From Proteus appendicitidis (GTDB taxonomy: Bacteria > Pseudomonadota > Gammaproteobacteria > Enterobacterales > Enterobacteriaceae): a stretch of DNA of 64,000 bases. The notes below the pieces were generated by a model. The model saw nothing but the letters and a program-made list of their open reading frames with translations, did no database searches and was not told the origin of the DNA. Within the stretch, counting starts at the first letter, position 1, and each line of letters starts with the position of its first letter. The position numbers and the translations under genes are program-made. The stretch is taken from NCBI RefSeq assembly GCF_030271835.1, contig NZ_CP127389.1, positions 2,454,001 to 2,518,000 on the forward strand. The letters run 5' to 3'. Positions 53,031 to 64,000 of this stretch are shown here, one piece after another.

Positions 53031-54397
53031 TGACAGCAAGATTGGGGCGTTGGTTAGAAAAACTCAGTGATGCAGAAGCGCGTTTAAATAAAATTCCGCG
53101 TGTACGTCAATATGGTCGTTTAACCAGAGCAACAGGTTTAGTCATGGAAGCTAAGGGGCTTGTTATGCCCCTTGGCTCTACGTGTTTAATAGAACGTACC
53201 ATTGGTAAAACTGTTGAAGAAGTTGAGAGTGAAGTCGTTGGGTTCAACGGTAGCCAAATGTTGTTAATGCCTTTACAGGAAGTCGAGGGATTAACACCGG
53301 GCGCGCGTGTTTATGCACAAGCCACACCGGGTGGTGAAAATGAAGGACGCCAATTACCTCTTGGAGATGCGCTGTTAGGGCGTGTTTTAGATGGTTCTGG
53401 TTATCCTTTAGATGGTTTACCACCACCAGATACCGGTTATCGTGCGCCACTGATCACGCCACCTATCAACCCACTACAACGTACTCCGATTACGGATGTA
53501 CTGGATGTAGGCGTACGTGCAATCAACTCACTGTTAACCGTGGGTCGTGGTCAACGTATGGGGCTTTTTGCCGGCTCTGGTGTCGGTAAAAGTGTGTTAT
53601 TAGGCATGATGGCGCGTTTTACCCAAGCTGATGTCATTGTTGTTGGATTAATTGGTGAACGTGGACGCGAAGTTAAAGACTTTATCGAAAATATTCTCGG
53701 TACTGATGGTTTAGCACGCTCTGTGGTTGTAGCCGCACCGGCTGACGTATCACCACTGCTTCGTATGCAAGGTGCTTCTTATGCAACGCGTATTGCAGAA
53801 GATTTTCGTGATCGCGGAAAACATGTCTTACTGATTATGGATTCGCTCACTCGTTACAGTATGGCGCAACGTGAAATCGCCCTTGCTGTAGGTGAACCGC
53901 CTGCAACCAAAGGCTATCCACCTTCTGTCTTCGCTAAATTGCCTGCACTTGTCGAACGTGCGGGAAATGGCGTTGATGGCGGCGGTTCTATTACGGCTTT
54001 CTATACTGTGTTAACAGAAGGTGATGATCAGCAAGATCCAATTGCAGACTCTGCGCGTGCAATTTTAGATGGTCATATTGTGCTTTCGCGTTCTCTGGCA
54101 GAATCTGGGCACTACCCTGCTATCGATATTGAAGCCTCTATTAGCCGTGCAATGACATCACTGATTGATAAAACACATTATCGTCGCGTACAAGTGTTTA
54201 AACAGCTTTTGTCTAGTTATCAACGTAACCGCGATTTAATTAACGTAGGTGCTTATGCTGCGGGTAGTGATCCTATGCTTGATAAAGCCATTGCGCTTTA
54301 TCCATCCCTCGCGAAGTTCTTACAACAAGATATCCAAGAGCAATGCAGTTATCAAAGTGCATGTGAGCAACTTAATCAACTGATCACAGTAAACTAA
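53030..54397 (+). CDS. fliI: Flagellum-specific export ATPase FliI
   Basis: 455 residues. Walker A GSGVGKSV and Walker [16 protein letters not shown] are clear, as in F1-type beta subunits. The ATG overlaps the fliH stop (TAATG) and GGAGG lies 8 bases upstream. Confidence 0.96.
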   Translation: MTARLGRWLEKLSDAEARLNKIPRVRQYGRLTRATGLVMEAKGLVMPLGSTCLIERTIGKTVEEVESEVVGFNGSQMLLMPLQEVEGLTPGARVYAQATPGGENEGRQLPLGDALLGRVLDGSGYPLDGLPPPDTGYRAPLITPPINPLQRTPITDVLDVGVRAINSLLTVGRGQRMGLFAGSGVGKSVLLGMMARFTQADVIVVGLIGERGREVKDFIENILGTDGLARSVVVAAPADVSPLLRMQGASYATRIAEDFRDRGKHVLLIMDSLTRYSMAQREIALAVGEPPATKGYPPSVFAKLPALVERAGNGVDGGGSITAFYTVLTEGDDQQDPIADSARAILDGHIVLSRSLAESGHYPAIDIEASISRAMTSLIDKTHYRRVQVFKQLLSSYQRNRDLINVGAYAAGSDPMLDKAIALYPSLAKFLQQDIQEQCSYQSACEQLNQLITVN

Positions 54398-54433
54398 TTC
54401 TGAACATAATCAGAGAAAGTAAAGAGGGTTCCA

Positions 54434-54880
54434 ATGCGGGAGCAGTCACCTTTAGTGACACTGAGAGAACTGGCACAGACAGCGGCTGAACAAGCCGCTA
54501 TTCAACTGGCTCAGGTCCGGCAGAGTCATCAACAAATGGAACAGCAACTCAATATGTTGATTGGGTATCAGGATGAATACCGTGTACGTCTAAATGAAAC
54601 GTTGAATTTAGGGGGGATGTCATCAGCATCGTGGCAAAACTACCAACAATTCCTCAAAACGCTCGAATTGACTATCGAACAACATAAACAACAACTTCAA
54701 CATTGGCAGGCGCAGCTTGATCTTGCAACTGAACAATGGAGAGAAAAACAGCAACGACTCAATGCATTTGAGACTTTGGAGCAACGCGCTGAAGATAGCC
54801 GTAAGCGACATCTTGATCGTATTGAACAGAAACAAATGGACGAGTACGCACAGCGTAGTACTTTACGGAGAACAACTTGA
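54434..54880 (+). CDS. fliJ: Flagellar export chaperone FliJ
   Basis: 148 residues, nearly all coiled coil, Gln-rich (PLVTLRELAQTAAEQAAIQL). It couples FliI to the export gate. Ends in TGATG with fliK. Confidence 0.92.
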   Translation: MREQSPLVTLRELAQTAAEQAAIQLAQVRQSHQQMEQQLNMLIGYQDEYRVRLNETLNLGGMSSASWQNYQQFLKTLELTIEQHKQQLQHWQAQLDLATEQWREKQQRLNAFETLEQRAEDSRKRHLDRIEQKQMDEYAQRSTLRRTT

Positions 54881-56283
54881 TGGAGATAACGCTTCTGACC
54901 ATGGATGTCGCTGCAGCCTCTCCGGGAACGACATCCGCTTCAAATAGTCAGCCCGGTGATAATGCCCCGACATTTGCTCAGCTTTTGGGCTCTCAACCCC
55001 AAAATGCACAGAGTGATAAAAAGACAGCCAATATCACAAACCATTCAACGAAAGAAAACAAAGCACATTCACACTCTGATGAAGACAAAACAAAAGAAGA
55101 CGGTAGTCATCTTGTGTCTGTCACCACAGAACCCAATGTGATAGAAGAGCCATCTCTTGAGAAATCTCAACTGACTCTTACTTTGCCGGATAATGAACAA
55201 TTTGCGGCTATCGTTGAAAATAAGAACCCGTCTTTATTAATGTCAGCGGAAGAACTCGCGGCTGAACTTCCTGTTCAGTTAGCAGGGCTACCTGGATTAA
55301 AACGACTTACCCTTCCCTCAGAACAACTGACTCAAGCATTACAACAGCCTCAATCAGTTAAACGTGGTGAAGATTTAACCTCGTTAGCACGTACTATTTC
55401 AAAAGATAGCGATATGTCGGACTTCAACCTTACCGACAAGCTTAACCTATCAAAATCAGATGAAAAGTCCTTGTTAACCCAGCTACGTCCAGAGACGCCG
55501 ACATTAGCAACAGAAAGTACACTTGTTAGTGCTAATCAAACAGAAAAACCTTCTGCGAAAAAAGTCGATAGCATCGCCACGCTTTTAACGCCAACGGCAG
55601 AAAAAGTGAATGCATTGCTAAACGGCGATAAGCAAGTTACGAATGCAAAATTAGTGGACAATGTTGCTCAGCAAATGGTGGCAAGTAATCGCGCTGTAGA
55701 AAGCGATCTTCACAACACCCTTTCGACCTCTTCTTCTTTGGCTTCGCAAAGCATTACAGGTCATGCTCACTCTTCAACACAACCACAAATGCAATTTTCA
55801 CCGATGGCAACACAGGTATTAAATGCACAAGTGGGAACACAAGAGTGGCAACAGCAACTGAACCAACAAATTGTGATGTTTAGCCGTAATGGCTTACAAA
55901 AGGCAGAACTACGTTTACACCCTGAAGAGCTAGGTTCATTGCATATCCGCATGAAAATAGAAGATGGGCAAGCACAGTTGCACCTTGCTTCACAAAACGG
56001 ACAAGTTCGTTCTGTATTAGAAAATGCCATGCATCAATTGCGTCAAGCCCTCTCTGAAAATGGGATCCAGCTCACGCAAAGTCAGGTGTCTAGCGACACT
56101 CATGACAGTTGGCAACAACAAAATATGTCAGATTCCTCTCAATTTAGTGGAGATGGTGCCGATAATCATCAAGGAAGCGAGGGTAATTCTCTGCAATTAG
56201 CCTCTGAAACGGCACTACAAAAGATAACCCTTACGCCTCAAGAATTAGCATCCGCTCGTGGTGGTGTTGATATTTTCGCCTAA
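54880..56283 (+). CDS. fliK: Flagellar hook-length control protein FliK
   Basis: 467 residues. A low-complexity ruler region (about 1-310) and the conserved C-terminal switch domain (RLHPEELGSLHIRMKIEDGQ, AQLHLASQNGQVRSVLENAM). Secreted during hook building. Confidence 0.92.
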   Translation: MEITLLTMDVAAASPGTTSASNSQPGDNAPTFAQLLGSQPQNAQSDKKTANITNHSTKENKAHSHSDEDKTKEDGSHLVSVTTEPNVIEEPSLEKSQLTLTLPDNEQFAAIVENKNPSLLMSAEELAAELPVQLAGLPGLKRLTLPSEQLTQALQQPQSVKRGEDLTSLARTISKDSDMSDFNLTDKLNLSKSDEKSLLTQLRPETPTLATESTLVSANQTEKPSAKKVDSIATLLTPTAEKVNALLNGDKQVTNAKLVDNVAQQMVASNRAVESDLHNTLSTSSSLASQSITGHAHSSTQPQMQFSPMATQVLNAQVGTQEWQQQLNQQIVMFSRNGLQKAELRLHPEELGSLHIRMKIEDGQAQLHLASQNGQVRSVLENAMHQLRQALSENGIQLTQSQVSSDTHDSWQQQNMSDSSQFSGDGADNHQGSEGNSLQLASETALQKITLTPQELASARGGVDIFA

Positions 56284-56308
56284 TACAAATGTATTGGGAG
56301 GAAACACT

Positions 56309-56362
56309 ATGTCAATAAACGTAAGAGTTAATGGTTTTTTCCCTATCTGTTTCTGCAATTAA
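56309..56362 (+). CDS. Possible 17-residue peptide between fliK and fliL
   Basis: MSINVRVNGFFPICFCN behind GGGAGG 7 bases upstream. The end of the frame runs into a hairpin (TTTCTG / CAGAAA with a 12-base loop). It may be a leader peptide or chance; no family is known. Confidence 0.3.
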   Translation: MSINVRVNGFFPICFCN

Positions 56363-56460
56363 AAAACAGAAATAGCGGGATAATTAAGGTTGATTTAGAT
56401 GGATATGGAAGTCCACAACAGTGAACACGTATCCACTACAAAACAGGAATTTAACTGTCC

Positions 56461-56943
56461 ATGTCTAATTACAGCAATGAACGTAAAAGCTATAGCTTAA
56501 TTCTGATCATCGTATTATTGGTGATCGCCATTATTGCAGCGGCATTCGGTGGATATAGTTGGTGGGCATTGAAGCATGCTAAATCAGGTTCAGCGGGCAC
56601 AAGTCAGCAAAAAGTTATACCAGCACCCGTTTTTATGTCATTAGAACCCTTTACGGTAAATCTAATTGATGACGAAGAACACTTAGACAGAGTGCTCTAT
56701 ATAGGGATCACATTAAGATTGCATAATGAAGACACTCGTAAGCGTCTACATGATTATTTACCTGAGGTTCGTAGCCGCTTGTTATTACTGCTTTCTCGTC
56801 AACAGGCTAATAAGCTCGCGACAGACAATGGAAAACTCCAGCTAATGACGGATGTAAAAGAAACGCTGAGACCGACTCTCGTACCGGGAGAATCTGAACA
56901 GATCCTCTCCGATGTACTGTTTACCACGTTTATTCTGCGATAA
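56461..56943 (+). CDS. fliL: Flagellar basal-body protein FliL
   Basis: 160 residues. One membrane segment (about 12-35, SLILIIVLLVIAIIAAAFGG) and a periplasmic domain (PFTVNLIDDEEHLDRVLYIG). It assists stators; in P. mirabilis, loss of FliL affects swarming and surface sensing (established knowledge). Ends 5 bases before fliM. Confidence 0.95.
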   Translation: MSNYSNERKSYSLILIIVLLVIAIIAAAFGGYSWWALKHAKSGSAGTSQQKVIPAPVFMSLEPFTVNLIDDEEHLDRVLYIGITLRLHNEDTRKRLHDYLPEVRSRLLLLLSRQQANKLATDNGKLQLMTDVKETLRPTLVPGESEQILSDVLFTTFILR

Positions 56944-56948
56944 TCATT

Positions 56949-57980
56949 ATGAGCGATAATATCCTTTCACAGGCAGAGATTGATGCTCTGCTGAATGATG
57001 ACACATCAGGTGACGACGCCAAAAAAAGCGCGAACAGGGAACCTGCGATAGCGAAGGATCCGAATGAACCGGATATTCAGCCTTATGACCCCAACACGCA
57101 ACGTCGTGTGGTTCGAGAACGTTTACAGTCGTTAGAAATTATTAACGAGCGCTTTGCACGTCAATTCCGTATGGGGCTGTTTAACATGCTCCGTCGTAGC
57201 CCTGACATTACTGTTGGTGGCGTTAAAATTCACCCTTATCACGACTTTGCTCGTAATTTACCTGTGCCAACAAACCTTAACTTGGTGCATTTAAAACCTT
57301 TACGAGGAACAGCATTATTTACCTTTGAGCCGAATCTGGTTTATATCGCGGTAGATAACCTGTTTGGTGGTGATGGCCGTTTTCCAATCCCTGTGGAAGG
57401 GCGTGAATTTACCAACACAGAGCAGCGGATCATCAACAAAATGTTGAAACTGGCACTTGATGCCTACCGTGATGCTTGGGATTCCATATTCAAAATTCAG
57501 GTGGAATATGTTCGTTCTGAAATGCAGGTGAAATTTACCAATATCACCTCATCACCGAATGACATTGTTGTTACGACACCTTTTCAGGTAGAAATTGGTT
57601 CAATGGTTGGGGAATTTAGTATTTGTATTCCATTTGCCATGATTGAGCCATTACGTGAACGACTGATCAATCCACCAATTGAAAATGTTCGTCAAGAAGA
57701 TGGGGTTTGGTTAGATAGTTTAGTCAACCAAGTTCAGCATTCAGAGCTTGAACTGGTCGCAAACTTTACTGACATCCCACTGCGTTTATCAAAAGTGTTA
57801 ACACTTAAAAAAGGGGATGTTATCCCGATTGATAAACCAGAAAGATTGATTGCACATGTTGATGGTGTGCCCGTATTAACAAGCCAATACGGTACAGTAA
57901 ATGGGCAATATGCCCTTCGTGTTGAACACCTAATTAACCCTGTTTTAAACGCTCTGGATGAGGAACAAACCAATGAGTGA
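56949..57980 (+). CDS. fliM: Flagellar motor switch protein FliM
   Basis: 343 residues. N-terminal CheY-binding peptide (ILSQAEIDALLNDD), middle domain and C-terminal SpoA-like domain. Overlaps fliN by 8 bases. Confidence 0.97.
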   Translation: MSDNILSQAEIDALLNDDTSGDDAKKSANREPAIAKDPNEPDIQPYDPNTQRRVVRERLQSLEIINERFARQFRMGLFNMLRRSPDITVGGVKIHPYHDFARNLPVPTNLNLVHLKPLRGTALFTFEPNLVYIAVDNLFGGDGRFPIPVEGREFTNTEQRIINKMLKLALDAYRDAWDSIFKIQVEYVRSEMQVKFTNITSSPNDIVVTTPFQVEIGSMVGEFSICIPFAMIEPLRERLINPPIENVRQEDGVWLDSLVNQVQHSELELVANFTDIPLRLSKVLTLKKGDVIPIDKPERLIAHVDGVPVLTSQYGTVNGQYALRVEHLINPVLNALDEEQTNE

Positions 57981-58383
57981 TGCAAATCGCCCAACTGATA
58001 ATTCACAATCGGCTGAGGATATGTGGGCTGATGCAATGGAACAGCAAACTGGGAAAAGCCAGGATAATAGTTCCGATCTATTTGAACATCTTTTGCCTGA
58101 AGACGATGCACTAAATCATCTATCTGACATCAATTTGATTATGGATATTCCAGTCAAATTAACAGTAGAGTTAGGTCGCACCAAAATGACTATTAAAAAA
58201 TTACTTAGCCTGTCACAAGGTTCTGTGGTTTCACTCGATGGTTTAGCTGGAGAGCCTCTTGATATTCTTATCAATGGCTATTTAATCGCTCAAGGTGAAG
58301 TTGTGGTTGTTTCTGATAAATACGGTATTCGTATTACCGATATCATTACGCCATCAGAACGTATGCGTCGTCTGAGCCGTTAA
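57973..58383 (+). CDS. fliN: Flagellar motor switch protein FliN
   Basis: 136 residues from the ATG at 57973 (GAGGAA upstream). SpoA domain (INLIMDIPVKLTVELGRTKM, GLAGEPLDILINGYLIAQGE). Confidence 0.96.
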   Translation: MSDANRPTDNSQSAEDMWADAMEQQTGKSQDNSSDLFEHLLPEDDALNHLSDINLIMDIPVKLTVELGRTKMTIKKLLSLSQGSVVSLDGLAGEPLDILINGYLIAQGEVVVVSDKYGIRITDIITPSERMRRLSR

Positions 58384-58386
58384 TCT

Positions 58387-58833
58387 ATGGAACAGCTTCC
58401 TTCCTTTTCCAGCCAAGGTGCGGTAAATACTACCGCACCTGCTACAACACAAACTGTTCAAACACCTACACAACCGTTGCCTGTAGGTCAAAGCCTTGCT
58501 CAAGTTAGCACGGCACTTGCGGGCATTATCGTTCTTATTATTGTTGCTATGTGGTTATTTCGCCGTTTTGGTTTTACCCGTGGTTCATTTAAAGGAACGA
58601 CAGCACAACTTAACGTCAAAGCAAGTTGTTCATTAGGTGCGAAAGAGCGTGTGGTGGTGGTTGAAATAGAACAGGAATGGCTCGTATTAGGGGTAACTGC
58701 GTCGCAGGTAAATCTGCTGCATAAATTACCCATCCCTGATAAAGCCTCGCAGGAAGCGACCTCATCACCAACATCGCCATTGTTTACTCAAATATTACAA
58801 AAAACGCTAAAGCGAGATAAAGGCAACTCATAA
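58387..58833 (+). CDS. fliO: Flagellar export gate protein FliO
   Basis: 148 residues. One membrane segment (about 42-60) and a cytoplasmic domain ([20 protein letters not shown]). It helps assemble the FliP ring. Overlaps fliP by one base. Confidence 0.93.
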   Translation: MEQLPSFSSQGAVNTTAPATTQTVQTPTQPLPVGQSLAQVSTALAGIIVLIIVAMWLFRRFGFTRGSFKGTTAQLNVKASCSLGAKERVVVVEIEQEWLVLGVTASQVNLLHKLPIPDKASQEATSSPTSPLFTQILQKTLKRDKGNS

Positions 58834-59603
58834 TGCATCAGTGTGTCACTTTTTTTAACGCATTAAAGCGTTGGCGTCTCTTCGCTAGTGTGCTGGTTTT
58901 AATCTTATTACCTAGCAGTGCGTTTGCCCAATTTCCGGGTGTTATTACACAGTCTTTACCGGGTGGTGGTCAAAGTTGGTCATTACCAGTACAAACATTA
59001 ATCTTCATTACAGCTTTAGGGTTTATTCCTGCTGTTTTGCTGATGATGACCAGTTTTACCCGCATTATTATTGTCCTTGGATTATTACGTAATGCTTTAG
59101 GTACACCTTCTGCTCCTCCAAACCAAGTTGTTCTTGGTTTGGCATTATTTATGACCTTTTTCATTATGGCACCAGTTTTTGATAAAATTTATCAAGATGC
59201 CTATATGCCATTTACTGAAGATCAAATTACCTTCGAGCAAGCCTTAGAAAATGGTTCTAAACCTTTACGCCAGTTTATGATGCAACAAACTCGTGAAACT
59301 GATTTAGCGCTGTTTGCTCGTCTTGCCGATGCGCCTGCGTTTGAAACTCGCGAAAGTGTACCAATGCGTATTTTGGTGCCGGCTTATATTACGAGTGAAC
59401 TAAAAACCGCCTTCCAAATCGGTTTTATGATTTTTATTCCTTTTCTTATTATCGACTTAGTGGTTGCCAGTGTGTTAATGGCGTTAGGTATGATGATGGT
59501 GCCACCAGCCACAGTTTCATTGCCATTTAAACTGATGCTTTTTGTTTTAGTTGATGGTTGGCAATTAATACTAGGCTCGCTTGCACAAAGCTTTTTTAAT
59601 TAG
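58833..59603 (+). CDS. fliP: Flagellar export gate protein FliP
   Basis: 256 residues. A cleavable signal sequence (about 1-31) precedes four membrane helices ([20 protein letters not shown], then [20 protein letters not shown]). Confidence 0.96.
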   Translation: MHQCVTFFNALKRWRLFASVLVLILLPSSAFAQFPGVITQSLPGGGQSWSLPVQTLIFITALGFIPAVLLMMTSFTRIIIVLGLLRNALGTPSAPPNQVVLGLALFMTFFIMAPVFDKIYQDAYMPFTEDQITFEQALENGSKPLRQFMMQQTRETDLALFARLADAPAFETRESVPMRILVPAYITSELKTAFQIGFMIFIPFLIIDLVVASVLMALGMMMVPPATVSLPFKLMLFVLVDGWQLILGSLAQSFFN

Positions 59604-59618
59604 CGCTGAGGTAATCCC

Positions 59619-59888
59619 ATGACACCAGAATCCGTCTTAGCACTAGGTACTGAAGCGATGAAAATCGCTTTATCACTAGCAGGCCCTCTTTTATTGTCCG
59701 CTCTGGTGACCGGTCTTGTGATCAGTATGCTTCAAGCTGCAACACAGATAAACGAAATGACATTATCGTTTATTCCCAAAATCCTGGCTGTATTAGCTGC
59801 TATTTTAGTTGCGGGTCCTTGGATGTTAAGTTTACTTATTGATTATATGCATAACTTATTTACAAGCATTCCTGGGATGATTGGTTAA
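59619..59888 (+). CDS. fliQ: Flagellar export gate protein FliQ
   Basis: 89 residues, two membrane helices (LLLSALVTGLVISMLQAATQ). Usual family length. Confidence 0.96.
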   Translation: MTPESVLALGTEAMKIALSLAGPLLLSALVTGLVISMLQAATQINEMTLSFIPKILAVLAAILVAGPWMLSLLIDYMHNLFTSIPGMIG

Positions 59889-59893
59889 TAGCA

Positions 59894-60676
59894 ATGATAA
59901 CCCTGACCAGTGAAATGCTTAACGGCTACATTAGTGATTTTTTCTGGCCATTTGTGCGTATACTCGCCCTTTTTAGCACTGCGCCACTCTTTAGTGAAAA
60001 GCAGACGCCTAAAAAATTTCGCATTGCGCTCGCCTTTCTAATTACCGCATTAGTTGCACCAGGCTTACCGCAAAGTAATGTGCCTTTATTCTCGATTATT
60101 GCCTTTTGGGTACTGTTGCAACAAATTTTGATTGGCACAATTCTAGGGTTATCAATGCAGTTGGCGTTTGCTTCTGTTCGTCATGCTGGTGAAGTGATTG
60201 GTTTACAGATGGGGCTTTCATTTGCCACCTTCGTCGATCCATCAGGTGGCCCGAATATGCCTATTCTGGCACGTATTTTTAATATGTTAACAATATTGCT
60301 ATTTTTAGTATTTGATGGGCATTTATGGTTAATATCAATATTAGTTGATACGTTCTATGTTGTTCCTATTGGAAATCAAACCTTTAACTCTTTAGCTATT
60401 CTCACTTTAGTTCAAAGTGGTGGCACAATCTTTATTAACGGTATGATGTTAGCCATGCCATTAATCACCCTACTTTTAGTACTCAACCTTTCATTAGGTA
60501 TTCTAAACCGTATGACACCACAACTTTCTGTCTTTGTGGTGGGTTTCCCTCTTACGCTGACTATCGGTATGTTAGCATTATCCATGATCATGCCTGCATT
60601 ACCTGTGTTTACAGAGCGTGTCTTTAGCGATACGTTTAATCGCATCACATTGATATTACAGCAGTTGGTTTCTTGA
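59894..60676 (+). CDS. fliR: Flagellar export gate protein FliR
   Basis: 260 residues with six membrane segments (ISDFFWPFVRILALFSTAPL; GLQMGLSFATFVDPSGGPNM). Last gene of the fliF-R operon here. Confidence 0.96.
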   Translation: MITLTSEMLNGYISDFFWPFVRILALFSTAPLFSEKQTPKKFRIALAFLITALVAPGLPQSNVPLFSIIAFWVLLQQILIGTILGLSMQLAFASVRHAGEVIGLQMGLSFATFVDPSGGPNMPILARIFNMLTILLFLVFDGHLWLISILVDTFYVVPIGNQTFNSLAILTLVQSGGTIFINGMMLAMPLITLLLVLNLSLGILNRMTPQLSVFVVGFPLTLTIGMLALSMIMPALPVFTERVFSDTFNRITLILQQLVS

Positions 60677-60775
60677 AATTTCAGCTTATTAACTTTTAAT
60701 TATTTATTTTTCAGCTCACTCATTAAAATTAATCTGTTTTCACCCTAGCCATTAATGCTTATTTATTCTACAATT

Positions 60776-60799
60776 CTTGTATATCATTTGCTATACAAG
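60776..60799. promoter_or_regulatory. Operator of toxin-antitoxin operon
   Basis: CTTGTATA, 8 bases, TATACAAG: a perfect 8-bp inverted repeat ending 10 bases before the antitoxin ATG and overlapping its likely ribosome site (AAGGAG). Autorepression by the antitoxin-toxin complex is expected for the family. Confidence 0.75.
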
Positions 60800-60809
60800 G
60801 AGACGTGAT

Positions 60810-61549
<740 letters not shown>

Positions 61550-61570
61550 ACTTGCCTCTCGCATTCAATA

Positions 61571-61602
61571 AAAAAAATCCCCTGATAAATAAATACCAGG
61601 GG
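61571..61602 (-). terminator. flgKL terminator
   Basis: CCCCTG / CAGGGG stem with a 12-base AT loop, followed by eight T residues on the minus strand; 36 bases after the flgL stop. Confidence 0.8.
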
Positions 61603-61637
61603 TGATATCAAAATGTCTTAAGACAAAACTAAAATAA

Positions 61638-62582
61638 TTAGCGGTACATCTTAAACATCGACATATCTTTCATGTCGTTAAACACTTTATAAGAAGCCTG
61701 TAATACAGACTCTTCTTGGTAATAATCTGAAATCGCTTGTGTCCAATCTAATTCACGCAGTTCGCTTAAACGTTTTGCATTTCTTAAAGAAGTATCGGCA
61801 CCTAAATCATCTAAGTTATCAAGTTCTTGAAGTTGTAGACCTAACTTCGCCTCAACACTAGAAATATTATTTAGCGTCGCACGGTTAACACGGTTTGCAG
61901 CATCAATTTTGTCTAATGCAGCATCACGATCAGCTTGTGGTTTACCCGCTAAAGGTTCACGCAATGCAGTAATAGCGCCATCTAATGCTTCAAAAATATC
62001 TGGAGCCGTTCCTTTACTACCTGAAGATTGTAATGTTTCGATCCCTGTAAAGTTAGTGACCATTTCAATATTACTATCTACTTTTTGGGTAATTTGCTTA
62101 TCACCACCTTGATAGGTGATTTTGCCTGTTGCATCAGCAACAAAAGGTGGTTTATCTGATTGGAAGCCAGCAAAAATATAACGACCCACACCATCTTTTG
62201 TATTACCAATACCCACTAGCTGGTCTTTTAAACCCTCTAATTGATCAGCTAAAGATGCACGGTCTTCGTCGCTTAATGTGGCATCATTACCCGCTGCAAC
62301 CAGTGTTTCTTGAATTTTAGTGGTAATATTCACCATTTGGCTTGCTAAGCTCATTTGCAAAGACATGCTGTTTTTGGCAAATCCACGCGCTGTCGCATAC
62401 TGCTGATTGCGCGATTCAGATTGTTTCACCATCACCGCTTGAGAAGCCGCCATGGGATCATCTGATGGTTTTTCAACACGACGACCGCTAGAAATTTTAT
62501 TCCCTTCAGTCATCCATTTACTTTGCGAACCAGTGATATTGTCCACTCGCTGGCTAAAAATTTGATTTGAACTTAAACGCAC
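61638..62582 (-). CDS. flgL: Flagellar hook-filament junction protein FlgL
   Basis: 314 residues. MRLSSNQIFSQRVDNITGSQ and GRRVEKPSDDPMAASQAVMV are typical; a flagellin-like C-terminus follows. It follows flgK by 27 bases. Confidence 0.95.
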   Translation of the reverse strand: MRLSSNQIFSQRVDNITGSQSKWMTEGNKISSGRRVEKPSDDPMAASQAVMVKQSESRNQQYATARGFAKNSMSLQMSLASQMVNITTKIQETLVAAGNDATLSDEDRASLADQLEGLKDQLVGIGNTKDGVGRYIFAGFQSDKPPFVADATGKITYQGGDKQITQKVDSNIEMVTNFTGIETLQSSGSKGTAPDIFEALDGAITALREPLAGKPQADRDAALDKIDAANRVNRATLNNISSVEAKLGLQLQELDNLDDLGADTSLRNAKRLSELRELDWTQAISDYYQEESVLQASYKVFNDMKDMSMFKMYR

Positions 62583-62609
62583 CGTGATATTCCTTATTCT
62601 GATGAGGGC

Positions 62610-64000
62610 TTAGAGAACTTGCATAATTGCATCAAACATACTGTTTGCTGTTTGAATAACTTTTGCATTTGCCATGTAATATTCTTGAATGCGATACATC
62701 TCGCCATACTCTTCATCCAAGTTCACGCCAGAAACAGACTGTTGTTGTTCTACAATACTTTTAGTAATAGAAACCTGAGCATCAAAGTCAACTTGAGCGG
62801 TATTCACTTTATTACCGACCATACTGATCAATGAGCCATAGCCACCAGCAATTGTTGTTTTACCATCAATAATTTTTTCATCAGGTAACTCAAACAGTTT
62901 TTTCATGTTTTCGTTATCGCTTGGACCGGTATCTTTAGAGCCTGCTGCTGCAATTTTGCTAGGATCATTCAAGGCAACTTTCATACCAGCAATCACGTTA
63001 CCCACAGATTGAACGACAATAGAATCGTCTTTTTGTGGTGTACCATTGACTTTGATACTCATCCCTTCGAATTCTAATTCGCCCGTTGCACCGACTGTAG
63101 CTGCAACTTTACGACCACCCGGCTCTACCGTCACATTCCAATTGCTGCCGTCGTATTTAACCGTATAGTCAGCGGCTTTCACTTCTTTAGTGTCAGTGTA
63201 TTTCACATCAAAGGTGGCATTACCTTTGTTTTTGCCGTTTGGCATAACATGAGCGCCACCAAGGTCAAAGAATTTTTCACCTTTGTCGCCATTTAAATCA
63301 AAACCTTGCTCATGCTGTTTATTAAATTGATCACCCAGCACTAACGCTAATTGGTTTAATTGGTTACGGCTTGGATCTAACACCTCTTCACGGCTACGAT
63401 AAGCACCACCAAGTTCGCCACCCTTAATGCGTTTTGCATCCACTTCACGCATTTCATCAATGCCGTTGCTATAACCAATAACAAGGCGTTCGCTGTTTTG
63501 ATTAGATGGAATAGCTGAAACTTCATAAGCGCGAGTACCAGAGACTAATGGCAAACCATTAGCAAATGTGACGTTAACAAAACCACCGTCTTGTTGAGTC
63601 ACTTGTACATCAACCAATGTGTTTAATTCTTGAACTAAACGGTCGCGTTGGTCTAATAAATCGTTAGGATCAGCGCCATTAAAGCCTTTAGAGCGGCTAA
63701 TTTCGTTATTTAATTTTGCGATTTGTTTTGTATATTCATTGATATTTTTAGAGGTGTTTGTCACCTGACTATTAATATCTTTTTCTAAATCACGCAATGA
63801 TTGGTCTGCTTTAGCAAACATATTGACCATAGCTTCCGCTTTACCAATAACCGTTGTACGCGCTGGGTTATCTTCTGCATTATTAGTTACATTCGGTAAG
63901 CTGGTAAAAAATTCGTCAATCGCACTCGAAACGTCATTCCCTTTATCTGCTAACAAATCATTAATTTGTGAGATATTTTGGGTATAGCTATTCAGTGCGC
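62610..64000 (-). CDS. flgK: Hook-filament junction protein FlgK (N-terminus outside window)
   Basis: About 463 C-terminal residues; the frame is open through the right edge (codons for LNSYTQNISQIND near 63960-64000). Landmarks are SAIDEFFTSLPNVTNNAEDN and the end domain with YGEMYRIQEYYMANAKVIQT. HAP1 of the flagellum. Confidence 0.93.
   Translation of the reverse strand, partial: ALNSYTQNISQINDLLADKGNDVSSAIDEFFTSLPNVTNNAEDNPARTTVIGKAEAMVNMFAKADQSLRDLEKDINSQVTNTSKNINEYTKQIAKLNNEISRSKGFNGADPNDLLDQRDRLVQELNTLVDVQVTQQDGGFVNVTFANGLPLVSGTRAYEVSAIPSNQNSERLVIGYSNGIDEMREVDAKRIKGGELGGAYRSREEVLDPSRNQLNQLALVLGDQFNKQHEQGFDLNGDKGEKFFDLGGAHVMPNGKNKGNATFDVKYTDTKEVKAADYTVKYDGSNWNVTVEPGGRKVAATVGATGELEFEGMSIKVNGTPQKDDSIVVQSVGNVIAGMKVALNDPSKIAAAGSKDTGPSDNENMKKLFELPDEKIIDGKTTIAGGYGSLISMVGNKVNTAQVDFDAQVSITKSIVEQQQSVSGVNLDEEYGEMYRIQEYYMANAKVIQTANSMFDAIMQVL

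Overview
The window is a Proteus-type chromosome, most likely Proteus mirabilis. It is low in GC and has two tandem flagellin genes followed by fliD-fliS-fliT, then fliE / fliFGHIJKLMNOPQR and flgL-flgK in one locus. The species call is inference from gene order and protein resemblance; no search was run. About 38.9 kb of the window is a complete-looking P22-like (short-tailed, lambdoid) prophage. It has split the second flagellin gene (flaB/fliC2): the 3' part lies at 106-903 and the 5' part at 39737-40077, and an exact 23-bp repeat marks the junctions (881-903 and 39737-39759).

Prophage layout, left to right. Next to attL are a homologue of the DNA polymerase III theta subunit and an O-antigen-type acyltransferase. 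On the minus strand follow the tailspike and the P22-order virion genes 16, 20, 7, 14, 26, 10, 4, 5, 8, 1, 2, 3, then the spanins, an endopeptidase endolysin and a holin. A non-coding late leader (21627-22102) carries two terminators and four small hairpins. Upstream are a Q antiterminator with four DnaJ-like Cys motifs and a nin-type set (RusA, YbcO, NinF-like, DUF3310, NinB). Next come the replication genes (a DnaB-type helicase and an O-like protein with internal iterons), cII with an OOP-like antisense RNA, and cro. On the plus strand come cI and a small secreted protein, then the N operon: N, many small proteins, RecE/RecT, a MazG-like protein, an adenine methylase, xis and int. The two predicted nut sites share a boxB-like hairpin supported by compensatory changes.

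Host part. The intact flagellin flaA (40525-41634) has a perfect sigma-28 promoter; the interrupted flaB has a weaker match. fliDST follow. An accessory stretch (44377-48448) holds ElaA, a GXSXG hydrolase, small hypotheticals, GlpM and a repeat protein. The flagellar export and motor operon runs from fliE/fliF to fliR. A DUF1778-GNAT toxin-antitoxin pair with its own perfect inverted-repeat operator sits between fliR and flgL. flgK runs off the right edge.

The most notable feature is a temperate phage that uses a flagellin coding sequence as attB, in a genus where the two flagellin genes take part in antigenic variation. It inactivates the usually silent copy, leaves the expressed copy intact, and places a 39-kb element between the two recombining genes. 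No tRNA, rRNA, CRISPR array or IS element was seen.
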